Origin: Dongia sedimenti
GTDB taxonomy: Bacteria; Pseudomonadota; Alphaproteobacteria; Dongiales; Dongiaceae
Length of the DNA: 64,000 bases
Direction: 5' to 3'
NCBI GenBank assembly: GCA_030715195.1
Contig: JAUYVI010000002.1
Span: 372,001-436,000, forward strand
The notes under the pieces were generated by a model. The model did not search any database and was not told where the DNA came from. It saw nothing but the letters and a program-made list of their open reading frames with translations. The first letter of the stretch is position 1; every line of letters starts with the position of its first letter. The position numbers and the translations under genes are program-made. Shown one piece after another: positions 33,858 through 42,450 of this stretch.

Positions 33858-33883
33858 CGCAGACGGCCCAGCCCCGTCTGCGT
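33857..33883 (+). terminator. Hairpin at the end of pyk
   Basis: ACGCAGACGG and CCGTCTGCGT form a perfect 10-bp stem with a 7-nt loop, starting on the last base of pyk. A second hairpin, TCTCAA-GTGT-TTGAGA, follows at 33885-33900, then GAGAAAAAG. The right arm of the first hairpin contains the GTCTGCGT octamer that recurs through this region. Confidence 0.6.
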
Positions 33884-34184
33884 ATCTCAAGTGTTTGAGA
33901 GTGCAGAGAAAAAGCGTCGGTCTGCGTAGATCCCGTTTTTCATTCCGTCTGCGTCCTGTCTGCGTTGCAGTGCAGTAGGCCCGGCCGCTGCAAAGCGGCA
34001 CTTAGGTTTACGGCTTCCGCCTGGCGCATGGGCGCAAAACCATGCCAAGCTGTTGACGATGATGGCCTTCTCTCGATCGAGTGGCCAAAGCGATTCTTCG
34101 CTCCGTAAACCCTGGGTAAACCTTGGCCCGCGGGTGCATCCGGGCGAACGACGCCCGGTCGGTTCTGTCTGCGTCGGTCTGCGT
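33876..34184. repeat. Cluster of six GTCTGCGT octamers in a 514-bp gene-free region
   Basis: The octamer GTCTGCGT begins at 33876, 33920, 33947, 33958, 34167 and 34177. The pairs at 33947/33958 and 34167/34177 are spaced 11 and 10 bp. Each pair continues as GTCTGCGT-N2/3-GTCTGCGTTGC-N3-GCAG, an imperfect direct repeat of about 28 bp, 220 bp apart. Between the pairs are the hairpins GCCGCT-GCAA-AGCGGC and CCGGGCG-N5-CGCCCGG (34140-34158). No convincing gene is visible from 33858 to 34371; open frames there have no family similarity or ribosome site. Confidence 0.6.
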
Positions 34185-34371
34185 TGCCGAGCAGCACGCA
34201 CGGTCTGGTTGGCGCAAATTTCGACACGGCATTTACGATGTCAAACAGCGCAGCGATCATACCACAATCGGGTGCGCGCGTCCTGCAGCGGGCGCATGAA
34301 TTCAAGAATATGCACTGAAAATTTGCGCGCAGCACGGAAGCGCCAGGAACATGGCGCATCGGGGCAGCGGA

Positions 34372-36978
34372 CTATTCGCGGCGGCGGAACAGCAGCCGCT
34401 GATAGAGGTAGCCGATCCCGATCAGGCTGAGGCCCAGCCCCAGGAATGAGGCGACCCGGTAGAGGCCGGTCAGGTCCGAGGCATCGACCAGGAACACCTT
34501 CGAGACCGTGATCAGCACCACCACCGCCGAGGCGTAGCGCAAGAGCTGGCTGCGCAGTCCGGTGCCGAGCCCCAGCAGCATCAAGCCATAGAGCGTCCAG
34601 GCCGCCGAGTAGCCGTATTGCTCGGCATCGGTGATCGCACCGCCGGAGAGGATCGGCCCCTGGGCGATCTGGCGGACGGTGAGCGTCACCCAGACGAAGC
34701 CGGTCACCAGAGCCAGCAAGCCGACGGCCCGGGCCGGGTGATCGCCGAAGCGGGTCTGCTCGACCGGCCGGCGCAGCTGGTCGGCGATCAGCAGCAGCAG
34801 CGCCGCCGGGATCGCATAGACCATCATCAGGCGGTTGAAGATCCAGGTCTCGCCGACCCGGATCTGGTCGAACAGCGGGTTGAGGATGATGAACCCGCCG
34901 AGGATCAGCGCGCCGCAGGCCAGCACGGTGAAGCCGGCGGCGGCGGTGAGATAGGCCGGGTCGCGCTCGCGCCGGTGCAGATGATGGAGGCCGAGCGCCA
35001 GCGCCGCCCAGACGATGGTGGCGATGCCGCAGCGGAGGAAGTCGACCCCGGTGTCGAAGACCAGGCGGCCGACCGCGTGATCGACCTCGAGCCCGATCAG
35101 CAGGGCCAGCAATCCGGCGCCGGCCAGTTCCAGCACCATGACCAAGAGGCGCGTCTCCTTGTCGGCGGCGGTGCGCTTCAGGATCGCGGCGGTGGCGATC
35201 AGTCCGATGCAGGGAATGCCGATGCCGTAGAGCAAGCGGTTGAAGATGATCCAATCGCCGGTCGGGAAGCCGGAGAGCAGGACCGCGGCCACGACCAGCG
35301 CGCCGCCGACCCAGATGCCGCGCTTTAGCCACGGCAGGTCGAGGCGCAGCGCCACCCAGGCCATGACCGGCAGTTCGATCGCCCAGGAGACCGCGATCCA
35401 CTCCTGCTCCAGCCGCATCGGCACGGCGAGCGCCAGGAAGCCCGACACCGCGAGGCAATGCAGGCCGAGCGCGCCGGTGTATCTCGCATCCGTATGCCGC
35501 AGGCGGTTGAGCCTCTCCGCCGCGCCCATGTGCAAGGCCGCGAGGATCACCGCCTGGATCGGCCAGGTGAGCACCAGCTCCGCCTCGTTGAGATTGAGAT
35601 AGGCGCCGCCGAACAGAAACGCCGTGCCGAGCGTCGAGAGGCCCGCCCAGCGCACCGGCTTCGCGGCGCCCAGCTCGAACCAGAAGCCGCCGGCGCCAAA
35701 AATGGCGCCCAGAACGATGCCGATCATGATGAAATCGCCGCTGCGATCCATCAGGCTTCCAAGAGTCCAGCCCGAGCCGGCAGCGAAAGGACTCCAGACG
35801 GCATAGGCGGCGATCGCGATGGCCGCACCGACCAGAGCCGGGATTTCCTCGGAAGGGAAGCGCCGCGCGGCCGCCATGTGCACCAAGGTCAGCACGATCA
35901 GGAAAGCCCAATTGTCCAGCTGATGGCCGCCGATCGAGAGCCAGAAGGCCATCAGCAGGAAAGAGGCAATGCTGGCCGCGCGCGCGGTGATCGCCATTTC
36001 GCGGCTGACCGCGACCCCACCCTTGCCATAGAGCGACCACAACTGCGTCAGATCGGTTGCCAGCAAGAACAGTGGCAGCGAGAGCGCCGCCAGCCCCACG
36101 AGCCCGCTTGCCGCCGGACCCGCCACTACCATCAGCACGACCCAGATCAATCCGCCGCCAATGCCGAGCGCCGCGAGCTGCCACCAGCCGCGCTTATGTT
36201 GCAGAACCAGCGCGCCGAGCTGGATCAGGTAGAGATAGAGAAAGAGTGGCGCCGGCTGCGGCGTGCCGGTCGAGACGATGGCCGGCGTGATGAAGCCACC
36301 GGCAATGCCGACCAACCCCACCAGGATGCCTTCGCGGAGGGAAAGCCCGATGCCGATCGCCGTCACTATGGCGAGAGCGATGAAGCCGAACAGCGGGTCG
36401 ATCAGGTGATAGAGCGAGACCGCGGCGAACAGGCTGGCGAACCAGTCCGCCACCGCCGCGGCGGCGAGCGCCTGGGCGATGATCGGCGATTCCTTGCGCA
36501 GCCACTGCCCACCCGCCAGCAGGGCGACACCCATCAGCAGGCCGAGGAACACCCGCACCGCCGGTGAGAGCAGGCCGACATCGATCGAGTACTTGACCAG
36601 GAAGGCGCCGGCCAGCGCCAGCATCACCGCGCCGATCCAGACGAAGATCCGCCCACCCAGCTTCTCCTCGAAGCCGGGCTTCGGTTGCTTCACCGGCACC
36701 GGCGGCAAAGGCGCTGCTTCTTCGGCAACTGGCTCAGGCGGAAGCGCTTCGACGATCGGTGCCGGCGCTTCGACCGTTGGCGCGGCTTCGACCGCGGGTG
36801 CTTCGGCAATCGGCGCTGCGCTCGGCGTCGGCTGGGGCGCGGCCTTCTGGGCCGCGAGTGCGCCGCGGAGCTGGACGATCTCGCGTTCCAGCGCGCCGAG
36901 CTTCAGGTTGGCGCGGATCGCGAGGACCGGAACCACCAGGAGGAAAAACAGGCCGGCGAGGATAAAGAGCGCTTCCAT
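34372..36978 (-). CDS. DUF2339 family polytopic membrane protein
   Basis: A very hydrophobic 868-residue protein. It has an N-terminal membrane helix with a short coiled segment (LGALEREIVQLRGALAAQ), a Pro/Ala-rich linker (about 45-100), then the start of the DUF2339 domain (FEEKLGGRIFVWIGAVMLALAGAFLVKYSIDVGLLSP) and more than twenty membrane helices to the C-terminus. The family is widespread and uncharacterised. It is the last gene of a minus-strand run that includes a Sel1-like protein and an L,D-transpeptidase, so a role in the cell envelope is possible. Confidence 0.88.
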   Translation of the reverse strand: MEALFILAGLFFLLVVPVLAIRANLKLGALEREIVQLRGALAAQKAAPQPTPSAAPIAEAPAVEAAPTVEAPAPIVEALPPEPVAEEAAPLPPVPVKQPKPGFEEKLGGRIFVWIGAVMLALAGAFLVKYSIDVGLLSPAVRVFLGLLMGVALLAGGQWLRKESPIIAQALAAAAVADWFASLFAAVSLYHLIDPLFGFIALAIVTAIGIGLSLREGILVGLVGIAGGFITPAIVSTGTPQPAPLFLYLYLIQLGALVLQHKRGWWQLAALGIGGGLIWVVLMVVAGPAASGLVGLAALSLPLFLLATDLTQLWSLYGKGGVAVSREMAITARAASIASFLLMAFWLSIGGHQLDNWAFLIVLTLVHMAAARRFPSEEIPALVGAAIAIAAYAVWSPFAAGSGWTLGSLMDRSGDFIMIGIVLGAIFGAGGFWFELGAAKPVRWAGLSTLGTAFLFGGAYLNLNEAELVLTWPIQAVILAALHMGAAERLNRLRHTDARYTGALGLHCLAVSGFLALAVPMRLEQEWIAVSWAIELPVMAWVALRLDLPWLKRGIWVGGALVVAAVLLSGFPTGDWIIFNRLLYGIGIPCIGLIATAAILKRTAADKETRLLVMVLELAGAGLLALLIGLEVDHAVGRLVFDTGVDFLRCGIATIVWAALALGLHHLHRRERDPAYLTAAAGFTVLACGALILGGFIILNPLFDQIRVGETWIFNRLMMVYAIPAALLLLIADQLRRPVEQTRFGDHPARAVGLLALVTGFVWVTLTVRQIAQGPILSGGAITDAEQYGYSAAWTLYGLMLLGLGTGLRSQLLRYASAVVVLITVSKVFLVDASDLTGLYRVASFLGLGLSLIGIGYLYQRLLFRRRE

Positions 36979-37023
36979 CGTGCGGCCAGGATAGCGGAAA
37001 GCCTCGGGCGGTGCCCGGGCCCG

Positions 37024-37644
37024 CTATTGGACGTTGGGATCCTGGATGTCCGGCAGGACCGGTTTCCAGGCGCGGACCGCGGCCTCGCCCTTGGCGACGT
37101 CTTCCGGCTTCATGTCCTGGCTGAGCAGCGTGAGGATGCTGCGGCCGTCCTCGCTGCCCGCCTGGGCCGCGAGATTGGCGTAAAGATAGGCCTGCACCAG
37201 ATCCTTCGGCACGCCGACGCCCTGGTAGTAGAAGGCGCAGGTATCGACCTGGGCCTCGACGAGGCCCTGGTCGGCGGCCGCCTTGGTGAGCGCCGCCGCC
37301 TTCACCGGATCGGGCGACGCGACGCCTTCGCCGGAGAGGTAGAGCTTGCCGAGCAGGAACTGGGCGCGGGCGATGCCCTTGCTCGCCGCCGGCTCCAGCC
37401 AGCGTGCCGCTTCCTTCATGTCGGGCTTCACACCCTTGCCTTCGAAGTACATCTGGCCGACCGCGGCCTCGGCCGAAGCCTGGCCGGATTCGGCCAAGGG
37501 CATGAACTCCTTCAGCGCCGTCGCGTAGTCGCCCTTCTCGTAGGCTTCGAAGCCCGCCACGCCATCCGCCGCGGCAATCGAGGAGGTCAGAAGGAGACCG
37601 GACATTCCGATCGCGGCGGCGGAGAGGCGGAAGGCTTTGATCAT
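37024..37644 (-). CDS. Secreted Sel1/TPR-repeat protein
   Basis: A 206-residue protein with a signal peptide (LSAAAIGMSGLLLTSSIAAA). Four to five Sel1-type helical repeats follow: ALKEFMPLAESGQASAEAAVGQMYFEGKGVKPDMKEAARWLEPAASKGIARAQ is spread over about residues 45-95. Such repeats act as protein-binding scaffolds in the periplasm. It begins 2 nt after the L,D-transpeptidase gene, so the two are co-transcribed and may act together on peptidoglycan. Confidence 0.85.
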   Translation of the reverse strand: MIKAFRLSAAAIGMSGLLLTSSIAAADGVAGFEAYEKGDYATALKEFMPLAESGQASAEAAVGQMYFEGKGVKPDMKEAARWLEPAASKGIARAQFLLGKLYLSGEGVASPDPVKAAALTKAAADQGLVEAQVDTCAFYYQGVGVPKDLVQAYLYANLAAQAGSEDGRSILTLLSQDMKPEDVAKGEAAVRAWKPVLPDIQDPNVQ

Positions 37645-37646
37645 CG

Positions 37647-39347
37647 TTATTTCGACTCGGTCTTTGCAGGTTTCGCGGGCTCCGCAGCTTCCGCGATCAG
37701 ATTCGCGCCCGGCTGCAGGTCTTTCGGAATATCAGCATAACGATCGTAACGATACATGTCCTTGCGGAATTGCAGCACGCCGTCCTCGTCCGTCCAGGCC
37801 GTCATATAGACGACATGAACCGGCATCGGGGTGCGCAGCGGCACCAGCACGGTCTTGCCGCTTTCGACGATCTGGTCGATCCGCGGCCGCTGGTAGTCCG
37901 GATCGTCCGCCAGCAGGAAGGCCGCCATGTCGATCGGCTGCTGCATGCGCATGCAGCCCGAGGAGAAGTAGCGGTCCTGCTTGGCGAACAGCTGCTTCTG
38001 GTTGGTGCCGTGCAGGTAGACCGCGTCCTTGTTCGGGAAGTCGAGCTTCACCGGACCCAGCGCGTTCTCCGGCCCCGGCGCCTGCACCAGGCGATAGGGG
38101 AAGTTGCCCGGACCGACCGAATGCCAGTCGATCGCGCTCGGATCGACTTCCATGCCGTTGCCGTCATAGACGGTGAAGCCATGCGATTCGAGGAAGCTCG
38201 GATCGGCGCGCATCCGGCGCACCTCGTCGTTCGAAGCGATCTTGTGCGGCGCGTTCCATTCCGGATTGAACTTCGCGACCTTGATCACGCTGTCGAGAGT
38301 CGGCGTCTTGCGATCGATCTTGCCGACGATCGCCTTGGTCATGAACTGGACCTTGCCGTCCTCGACCACCTTCACTTCCTGGCTCGGGATGTTGACGATC
38401 AGGTGGCGCGGCTCGAACTTGCCGCCCTGCTCGCGCATGCGGTCGAGGTTCAGCACGATCATCTGCAGCCGCTTCTCGGCCGAGACGTTCATCTCTTCCA
38501 GCGTGCGACCGCCGATCACGCCGTCATCGTTGAGGCCATGGGTGCGCTGGAACAAGGCCACCGCCGCCTGAAGCTCGGTGTCGTAGACCTCGTCGGTATG
38601 GGTCGGGGCCAGGAGCTCACCCGTGTATTGCAGGCGCGCGCGCACCGCGGGGATGACGCTGCTCGATTGCCCGGGCTCGACCTTGTCGACCTTGGGCACG
38701 CTCGGCCAGCCGCCGGCCTGGTAATAGCCGACATAGGTCGGCAGCTTGGCGTAGAGGCTCCAGAAGCGGTAATAGGCCGGCCATTGCTGGCCGATCGCGT
38801 CGCCCGGATCCTTCGCCGCCGCGACCTTGTCGAGCACCGCGGGGCCGCGCAGCTTGGCGCTGCCCAGCGGCCCGACCGCATCGACCGCGGAGGCGACGAA
38901 CACCGCCGACATCAGCGCCTCGTTGCGGGTCTGCGATGCGGAATCGACCGGCGGCGTCATGCCGGCGATCTTGAACAGGGTCTGCTCGGCCATCGGCATG
39001 CCGGCCCGCACCGCGCGCGGCACCTGCACGATCCAGGCCTGGCCGAGCAAGGTGTAGCCGTTCGACGTGGTCCAGAGCGCGTTGTTGCCATGCGCCGCGT
39101 AGTAGAACTTGAGCGCGCTCCAATCGACCTTCAGCCCGGCGGTCGCGGGATCGGTCTGCAGCGCATCGAAGGCGGCGGCGATCTCCGGCACCGCCGCCGG
39201 CACGGCGGCCGGCAATTCCGGCACCGCGGTCTCGACCGGCTTCTCCTGCGGGAAACGGTCGGCGGAATCGGCCCAGGCATGGGCGGCCGCAGCCAGAAAA
39301 AAGGCGCCCGAAATCAGGGCGGCGTTTCGGTAAGTAGCGCGTCGCAT
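37647..39347 (-). CDS. L,D-transpeptidase, YcbB-like, with peptidoglycan-binding domain
   Basis: Periplasmic enzyme making 3-3 peptidoglycan crosslinks or related bonds. The 566 residues contain a signal peptide (ALISGAFFLAAAAHAWA), an N-terminal helical scaffold domain, a peptidoglycan-binding fold at about 253-290 (ELQAAVALFQRTHGLNDDGVIG) and a YkuD catalytic domain at about 312-500. Catalytic residues are visible as H446 (LHGTN) and C465/R467 in SSGCMRMQ. The architecture matches the E. coli YcbB (LdtD) family. A Sel1-like gene follows after 2 nt. Confidence 0.93.
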   Translation of the reverse strand: MRRATYRNAALISGAFFLAAAAHAWADSADRFPQEKPVETAVPELPAAVPAAVPEIAAAFDALQTDPATAGLKVDWSALKFYYAAHGNNALWTTSNGYTLLGQAWIVQVPRAVRAGMPMAEQTLFKIAGMTPPVDSASQTRNEALMSAVFVASAVDAVGPLGSAKLRGPAVLDKVAAAKDPGDAIGQQWPAYYRFWSLYAKLPTYVGYYQAGGWPSVPKVDKVEPGQSSSVIPAVRARLQYTGELLAPTHTDEVYDTELQAAVALFQRTHGLNDDGVIGGRTLEEMNVSAEKRLQMIVLNLDRMREQGGKFEPRHLIVNIPSQEVKVVEDGKVQFMTKAIVGKIDRKTPTLDSVIKVAKFNPEWNAPHKIASNDEVRRMRADPSFLESHGFTVYDGNGMEVDPSAIDWHSVGPGNFPYRLVQAPGPENALGPVKLDFPNKDAVYLHGTNQKQLFAKQDRYFSSGCMRMQQPIDMAAFLLADDPDYQRPRIDQIVESGKTVLVPLRTPMPVHVVYMTAWTDEDGVLQFRKDMYRYDRYADIPKDLQPGANLIAEAAEPAKPAKTESK

Positions 39348-39469
39348 GGTTCACCAATTCGGTCTGGAGCGGCGGCCGGACATTACCAAACCGGCCGCGC
39401 ACTGTCATGGGTGGAGCGTGTGATGCCGCTCTCAGATCGGGCAGACGGCCCCGTTAAATCGTGGGGGGT

Positions 39470-41491
39470 TTACGCCGTCGCCAGAGCCGGTCGGCCGAAC
39501 GCCGTTGCGGCGATGTTGGATTCCATGAAGATCTTCATCCCGCCCGGTTGTTCGAAGATCTTGTCGTCGCGCTCGTGGAAAAGTTCAATCTCCGCCGCCC
39601 CCGCCGCCTTGGCGAGCTCGGTTGCGGTCGCCGTGGCCCATTCCCGGACGTGTTCACAGGCCGCCTCGAGTTCATGGAAGTCCTTGTTCCCGCTGGCAAG
39701 ATGGGCGCGAAACAGCCCTTCCGCCGGAGAGGTGATGACGGCCGTCACACGTTGCATGATTCCGCCGGCGACCGCACCCACGGCATTCGAGACCTCGGCG
39801 AATTTCGGGATCACCAACCGGGTGTTCAGCCGCTTCGCGATCTCCGGATAGTAGCTGCCGACCGGCGCGCCGATCGCCAGCAGCGGATGCTTCAGGGAAA
39901 GCACGGCGTCGAACAGATCGTCCGCGGGAGCGGTGTCTTTCGGCGATAGCGAATGCTGCACCAGATAGCGGCCGAGCAGACCCCAATGGTGGTCGTCGAT
40001 TCGCGCCTGGGTGTTGATCACCGCGTCGAGGATGGCGCGGCCGGATTGCAGCACCACCCGCTCGACCACGTCTCGGCAGAGCGTCTCCGCGTCCTTCGGC
40101 GGATGCCAGCCGGCTTGCGGCGTGCGCTTGAGGAACAGGCGCGCGGCGAGCTCGGCCGCCGCGCGGTTCCAGCCGGTCTGCAAGTCCAGCACATGGGCGG
40201 CATCGCTCGGCGTGAGACTGGAGATCACCACCAGGCCGCGATCGACCAGCCTTTGAAGGTTTCGGGCGATCGCCGGACCGACGATCATGTCGGAGAGCGC
40301 CACCGGTCCGTCGGCGAGGCGGTCCCAGACCTGCTGCTGCCCGGCACTCAGGCCGGATGCGCCGGTGTCGAGCGGCCGCTGGCGCAGGGCGAACTGGCCG
40401 CGATACTGCACCATCTCGTCGCTCTCGGCCTGCTGGCGCATGATGTCGAGCACAGCGGGATACTGCATCGCCAGCAGGCTCAGCGGCACCACGCGCCGCG
40501 GCCCGAGGGTGAAGCCGTGATGCTCGTCGATCCGCGCCTCGCTGTCGCCGCCGAGGCCATAGGTGTGGACGGCGACCGCCTCCACCATGGTCTTCCAGCC
40601 GCCGACCGTGGCGCCTTCCTTGTTCAGGACCGGCCGGCCGTTCTTCAGCATGGCGATGTCGGTGGTGGTGCCGCCCATGTCGGAGACGATCACCGTGTCC
40701 TCGCCGGAGAGATGCTTGGCGCCGACCAGGCTGGCGGCCGGGCCGGAGAGGATCGTCTCCACCGGACAGGCCAGCGCCATCGCGGAATCCATCAGCGAGC
40801 CGTCACCCTTCACCACCATCAAAGGCGCGTCGATCCCCTTCTCCTGCATCAGGCCCGCCACCGAGCGGATCAACTGCTGGAGCTGCGGGATCAGCCGCGC
40901 GTTCAAGGCGCAGGTCAGCGCGCGCCGCGGCGCGTCGAGTTTCGAGGTGAGCTCATGGCCGCAGGAGACCGGCCGGTCGCTGAGATCGCGGATGAGATCG
41001 CGCAAGGCGAGCTCATGGGCCGGATTGCGGACCGAGAAGTAGCCGCTGACCGCGAAGGCGGCGACCTTTGGCGCGTGCTCCAGGATCGCGGCGCGGGCGG
41101 CCTCGAGATCGAGCGGCGCCTGCTCGTCGCCGCTGGGCTTGTGGCCGCCGGCGATGAAGACGACGGGATCACTGCCGAGAGCCTGCTTCAGGTTGGCGCG
41201 CTCGAGAGCTTTTGAATCATAGCCGGCGAGGATCAGGCAGATCGGCGCGCCATGCGCCTCGACGATCGCGTTGGTCGCCAGCGTGGTCGACATCGAGACC
41301 AGGGCGATCTCCGCCGGCCGGATGCCGGCGGGCAGATGCGGCAGCACCTTCTCGATGGCCCCCTTCAACCCGATCGAGAGATTGTGCTTGGTGGTGAGCG
41401 CCTTGGCCGAGGCGAGGACCCCTTGATCGGGATCAAACAGCACGGCGTCGGTATAGGTGCCGCCGGTATCCAGGCCGAGCAGAATCGGCAC
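39470..41491 (-). CDS. Hydantoinase/oxoprolinase family protein (HyuA-type subunit)
   Basis: ATP-dependent hydrolase subunit acting on 5-oxoproline- or hydantoin-like rings. The 673-residue protein has the actin-type phosphate motif GLDTGGTYTDAVLF at its N-terminus, and the second nucleotide-binding block VSDMGGTTTDIAML in the middle. It covers the HyuA half only; the HyuB partner that usually follows is not in the window. A gamma-glutamyltransferase-like gene lies about 1 kb away, which would fit glutathione or gamma-glutamyl breakdown, but that is inference. Confidence 0.87.
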   Translation of the reverse strand: MPILLGLDTGGTYTDAVLFDPDQGVLASAKALTTKHNLSIGLKGAIEKVLPHLPAGIRPAEIALVSMSTTLATNAIVEAHGAPICLILAGYDSKALERANLKQALGSDPVVFIAGGHKPSGDEQAPLDLEAARAAILEHAPKVAAFAVSGYFSVRNPAHELALRDLIRDLSDRPVSCGHELTSKLDAPRRALTCALNARLIPQLQQLIRSVAGLMQEKGIDAPLMVVKGDGSLMDSAMALACPVETILSGPAASLVGAKHLSGEDTVIVSDMGGTTTDIAMLKNGRPVLNKEGATVGGWKTMVEAVAVHTYGLGGDSEARIDEHHGFTLGPRRVVPLSLLAMQYPAVLDIMRQQAESDEMVQYRGQFALRQRPLDTGASGLSAGQQQVWDRLADGPVALSDMIVGPAIARNLQRLVDRGLVVISSLTPSDAAHVLDLQTGWNRAAAELAARLFLKRTPQAGWHPPKDAETLCRDVVERVVLQSGRAILDAVINTQARIDDHHWGLLGRYLVQHSLSPKDTAPADDLFDAVLSLKHPLLAIGAPVGSYYPEIAKRLNTRLVIPKFAEVSNAVGAVAGGIMQRVTAVITSPAEGLFRAHLASGNKDFHELEAACEHVREWATATATELAKAAGAAEIELFHERDDKIFEQPGGMKIFMESNIAATAFGRPALATA

Positions 41492-41703
41492 GTCGGGGTC
41501 CTCGAAGGATCAGGAAAATGTGACGCGGGATTTGCCGCGAATCAGAGGGGCGGGTCAAGTCCCTGTCCGACAAGGCATTTCGGCAACTCTCACGCCGGTG
41601 GGAGCATTTGTCTAAAATGCCCTGTCAAGGGGAATTTAACTTTGCCATGCAAAGACATCTGTGCAAGCTTTCGCCCACAACTTCAATTGCACGAAAGAGA
41701 CCG

Positions 41704-42300
41704 ATGGCATCGCAAGGGCCGTTCGCGGCGACCCAATCCGAAAACACCACCGTTTCCTCTTCCCTGCTCGGCCGTCGCCGTCTGCTGGGTGCTGGCCTCG
41801 CCGCTGCGGCGGCCAGCCTGATCTCACCTGCCGCCTTCGCGTCGCAGGGGCCTTCCGGCGAGCGGACCCTCGCCTTCTACAACACCCATACCGATGAGAA
41901 GCTGAAGGCCACCTACGCGCGCGGCAACGCGTTCGACAAGGGCGCGCTGAAGGACATCAACCACATCCTGCGCGACTTCCGCACCGGCGACGTGCATCCG
42001 ATCGACCTGCAGCTCCTGGACCTGCTGGCCGAGCTCCATCGCAAGACCGGCAGCAAGCAGCCGTTCCAGATCATCTCCGGCTATCGCAGCCCGAAGACCA
42101 ATTCGATGCTCAATTCCGAGAGCAGCGGCGTCGCCAAGCGCAGCATGCATCTCGACGGCAAGGCGATCGACATCCGCCTGGCCGACGTGAAGCTCAGGAC
42201 GCTGCACGAGACTGCGGTCTCGCTGAAGCGCGGCGGCGTCGGCATGTACACGGCGTCGAACTTCGTTCACGTCGATACCGGCCGCGTCCGCTACTGGTAG
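41704..42300 (+). CDS. Tat-exported DUF882 / M15-like peptidase (YcbK family)
   Basis: A 198-residue protein with a twin-arginine signal (GRRRLLGAGLAAAAASLISPAAFA, about 23-46) and a DUF882 domain. Zinc-peptidase residues are visible as SGYRSPKTN, SMHLDGKAIDI and FVHVDTG, the M15-type His/Asp/His set. It is thought to trim or crosslink peptidoglycan peptides. The ATG at 41704 is chosen because GAAAGAGA sits close upstream; frames from 41608 or 41647 are open but less convincing. It is divergent from the hydantoinase gene. Confidence 0.85.
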   Translation: MASQGPFAATQSENTTVSSSLLGRRRLLGAGLAAAAASLISPAAFASQGPSGERTLAFYNTHTDEKLKATYARGNAFDKGALKDINHILRDFRTGDVHPIDLQLLDLLAELHRKTGSKQPFQIISGYRSPKTNSMLNSESSGVAKRSMHLDGKAIDIRLADVKLRTLHETAVSLKRGGVGMYTASNFVHVDTGRVRYW

Positions 42301-42303
42301 TCG

Positions 42304-42323
42304 GTCGGCTGTTCCCAGCCGAC
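42304..42323 (+). terminator. Hairpin after the DUF882 gene
   Basis: GTCGGCTG and CAGCCGAC form a perfect 8-bp stem with a TTCC loop, starting 3 nt after the DUF882 stop. No U tract follows. Confidence 0.5.
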
Positions 42324-42450
42324 GGTTCAATACTTAGCGCAGTTCCGTCCGGAGCGCAGTGACCGGGCTCACTCGGTCGCTCGCCCGCCGTCACCCCGCC
42401 ATGCAAGCTTGTCGCTTGCCACTGGCCCGTCGTCCCGTTAAGCGAGACCT

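Noticed and set aside
33876-34184. GTCTGCGT repeats as a CRISPR array
   Set aside because: The repeats are 8 bp with irregular spacing (10 to over 200 bp), and no spacer pattern or cas gene is present.
33887-34359. Overlapping minus-strand frames of 74-139 residues after pyk
   Set aside because: They have no ribosome site, no similarity to known families and contain the repeated octamers in their coding sequence.
33858-34371. Small ribosomal protein L36 (ykgO) or a tRNA after pyk
   Set aside because: L36 genes are often near this gene set in alphaproteobacteria, so I looked, but neither an L36-like start nor a tRNA T-loop pattern is present.
37770-39851. 693-residue plus-strand frame opposite the L,D-transpeptidase gene
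   Set aside because: It spans the gene's start region and part of the hydantoinase gene and has shadow-type composition (rich in R, H, D, G). The minus-strand proteins have catalytic motifs.
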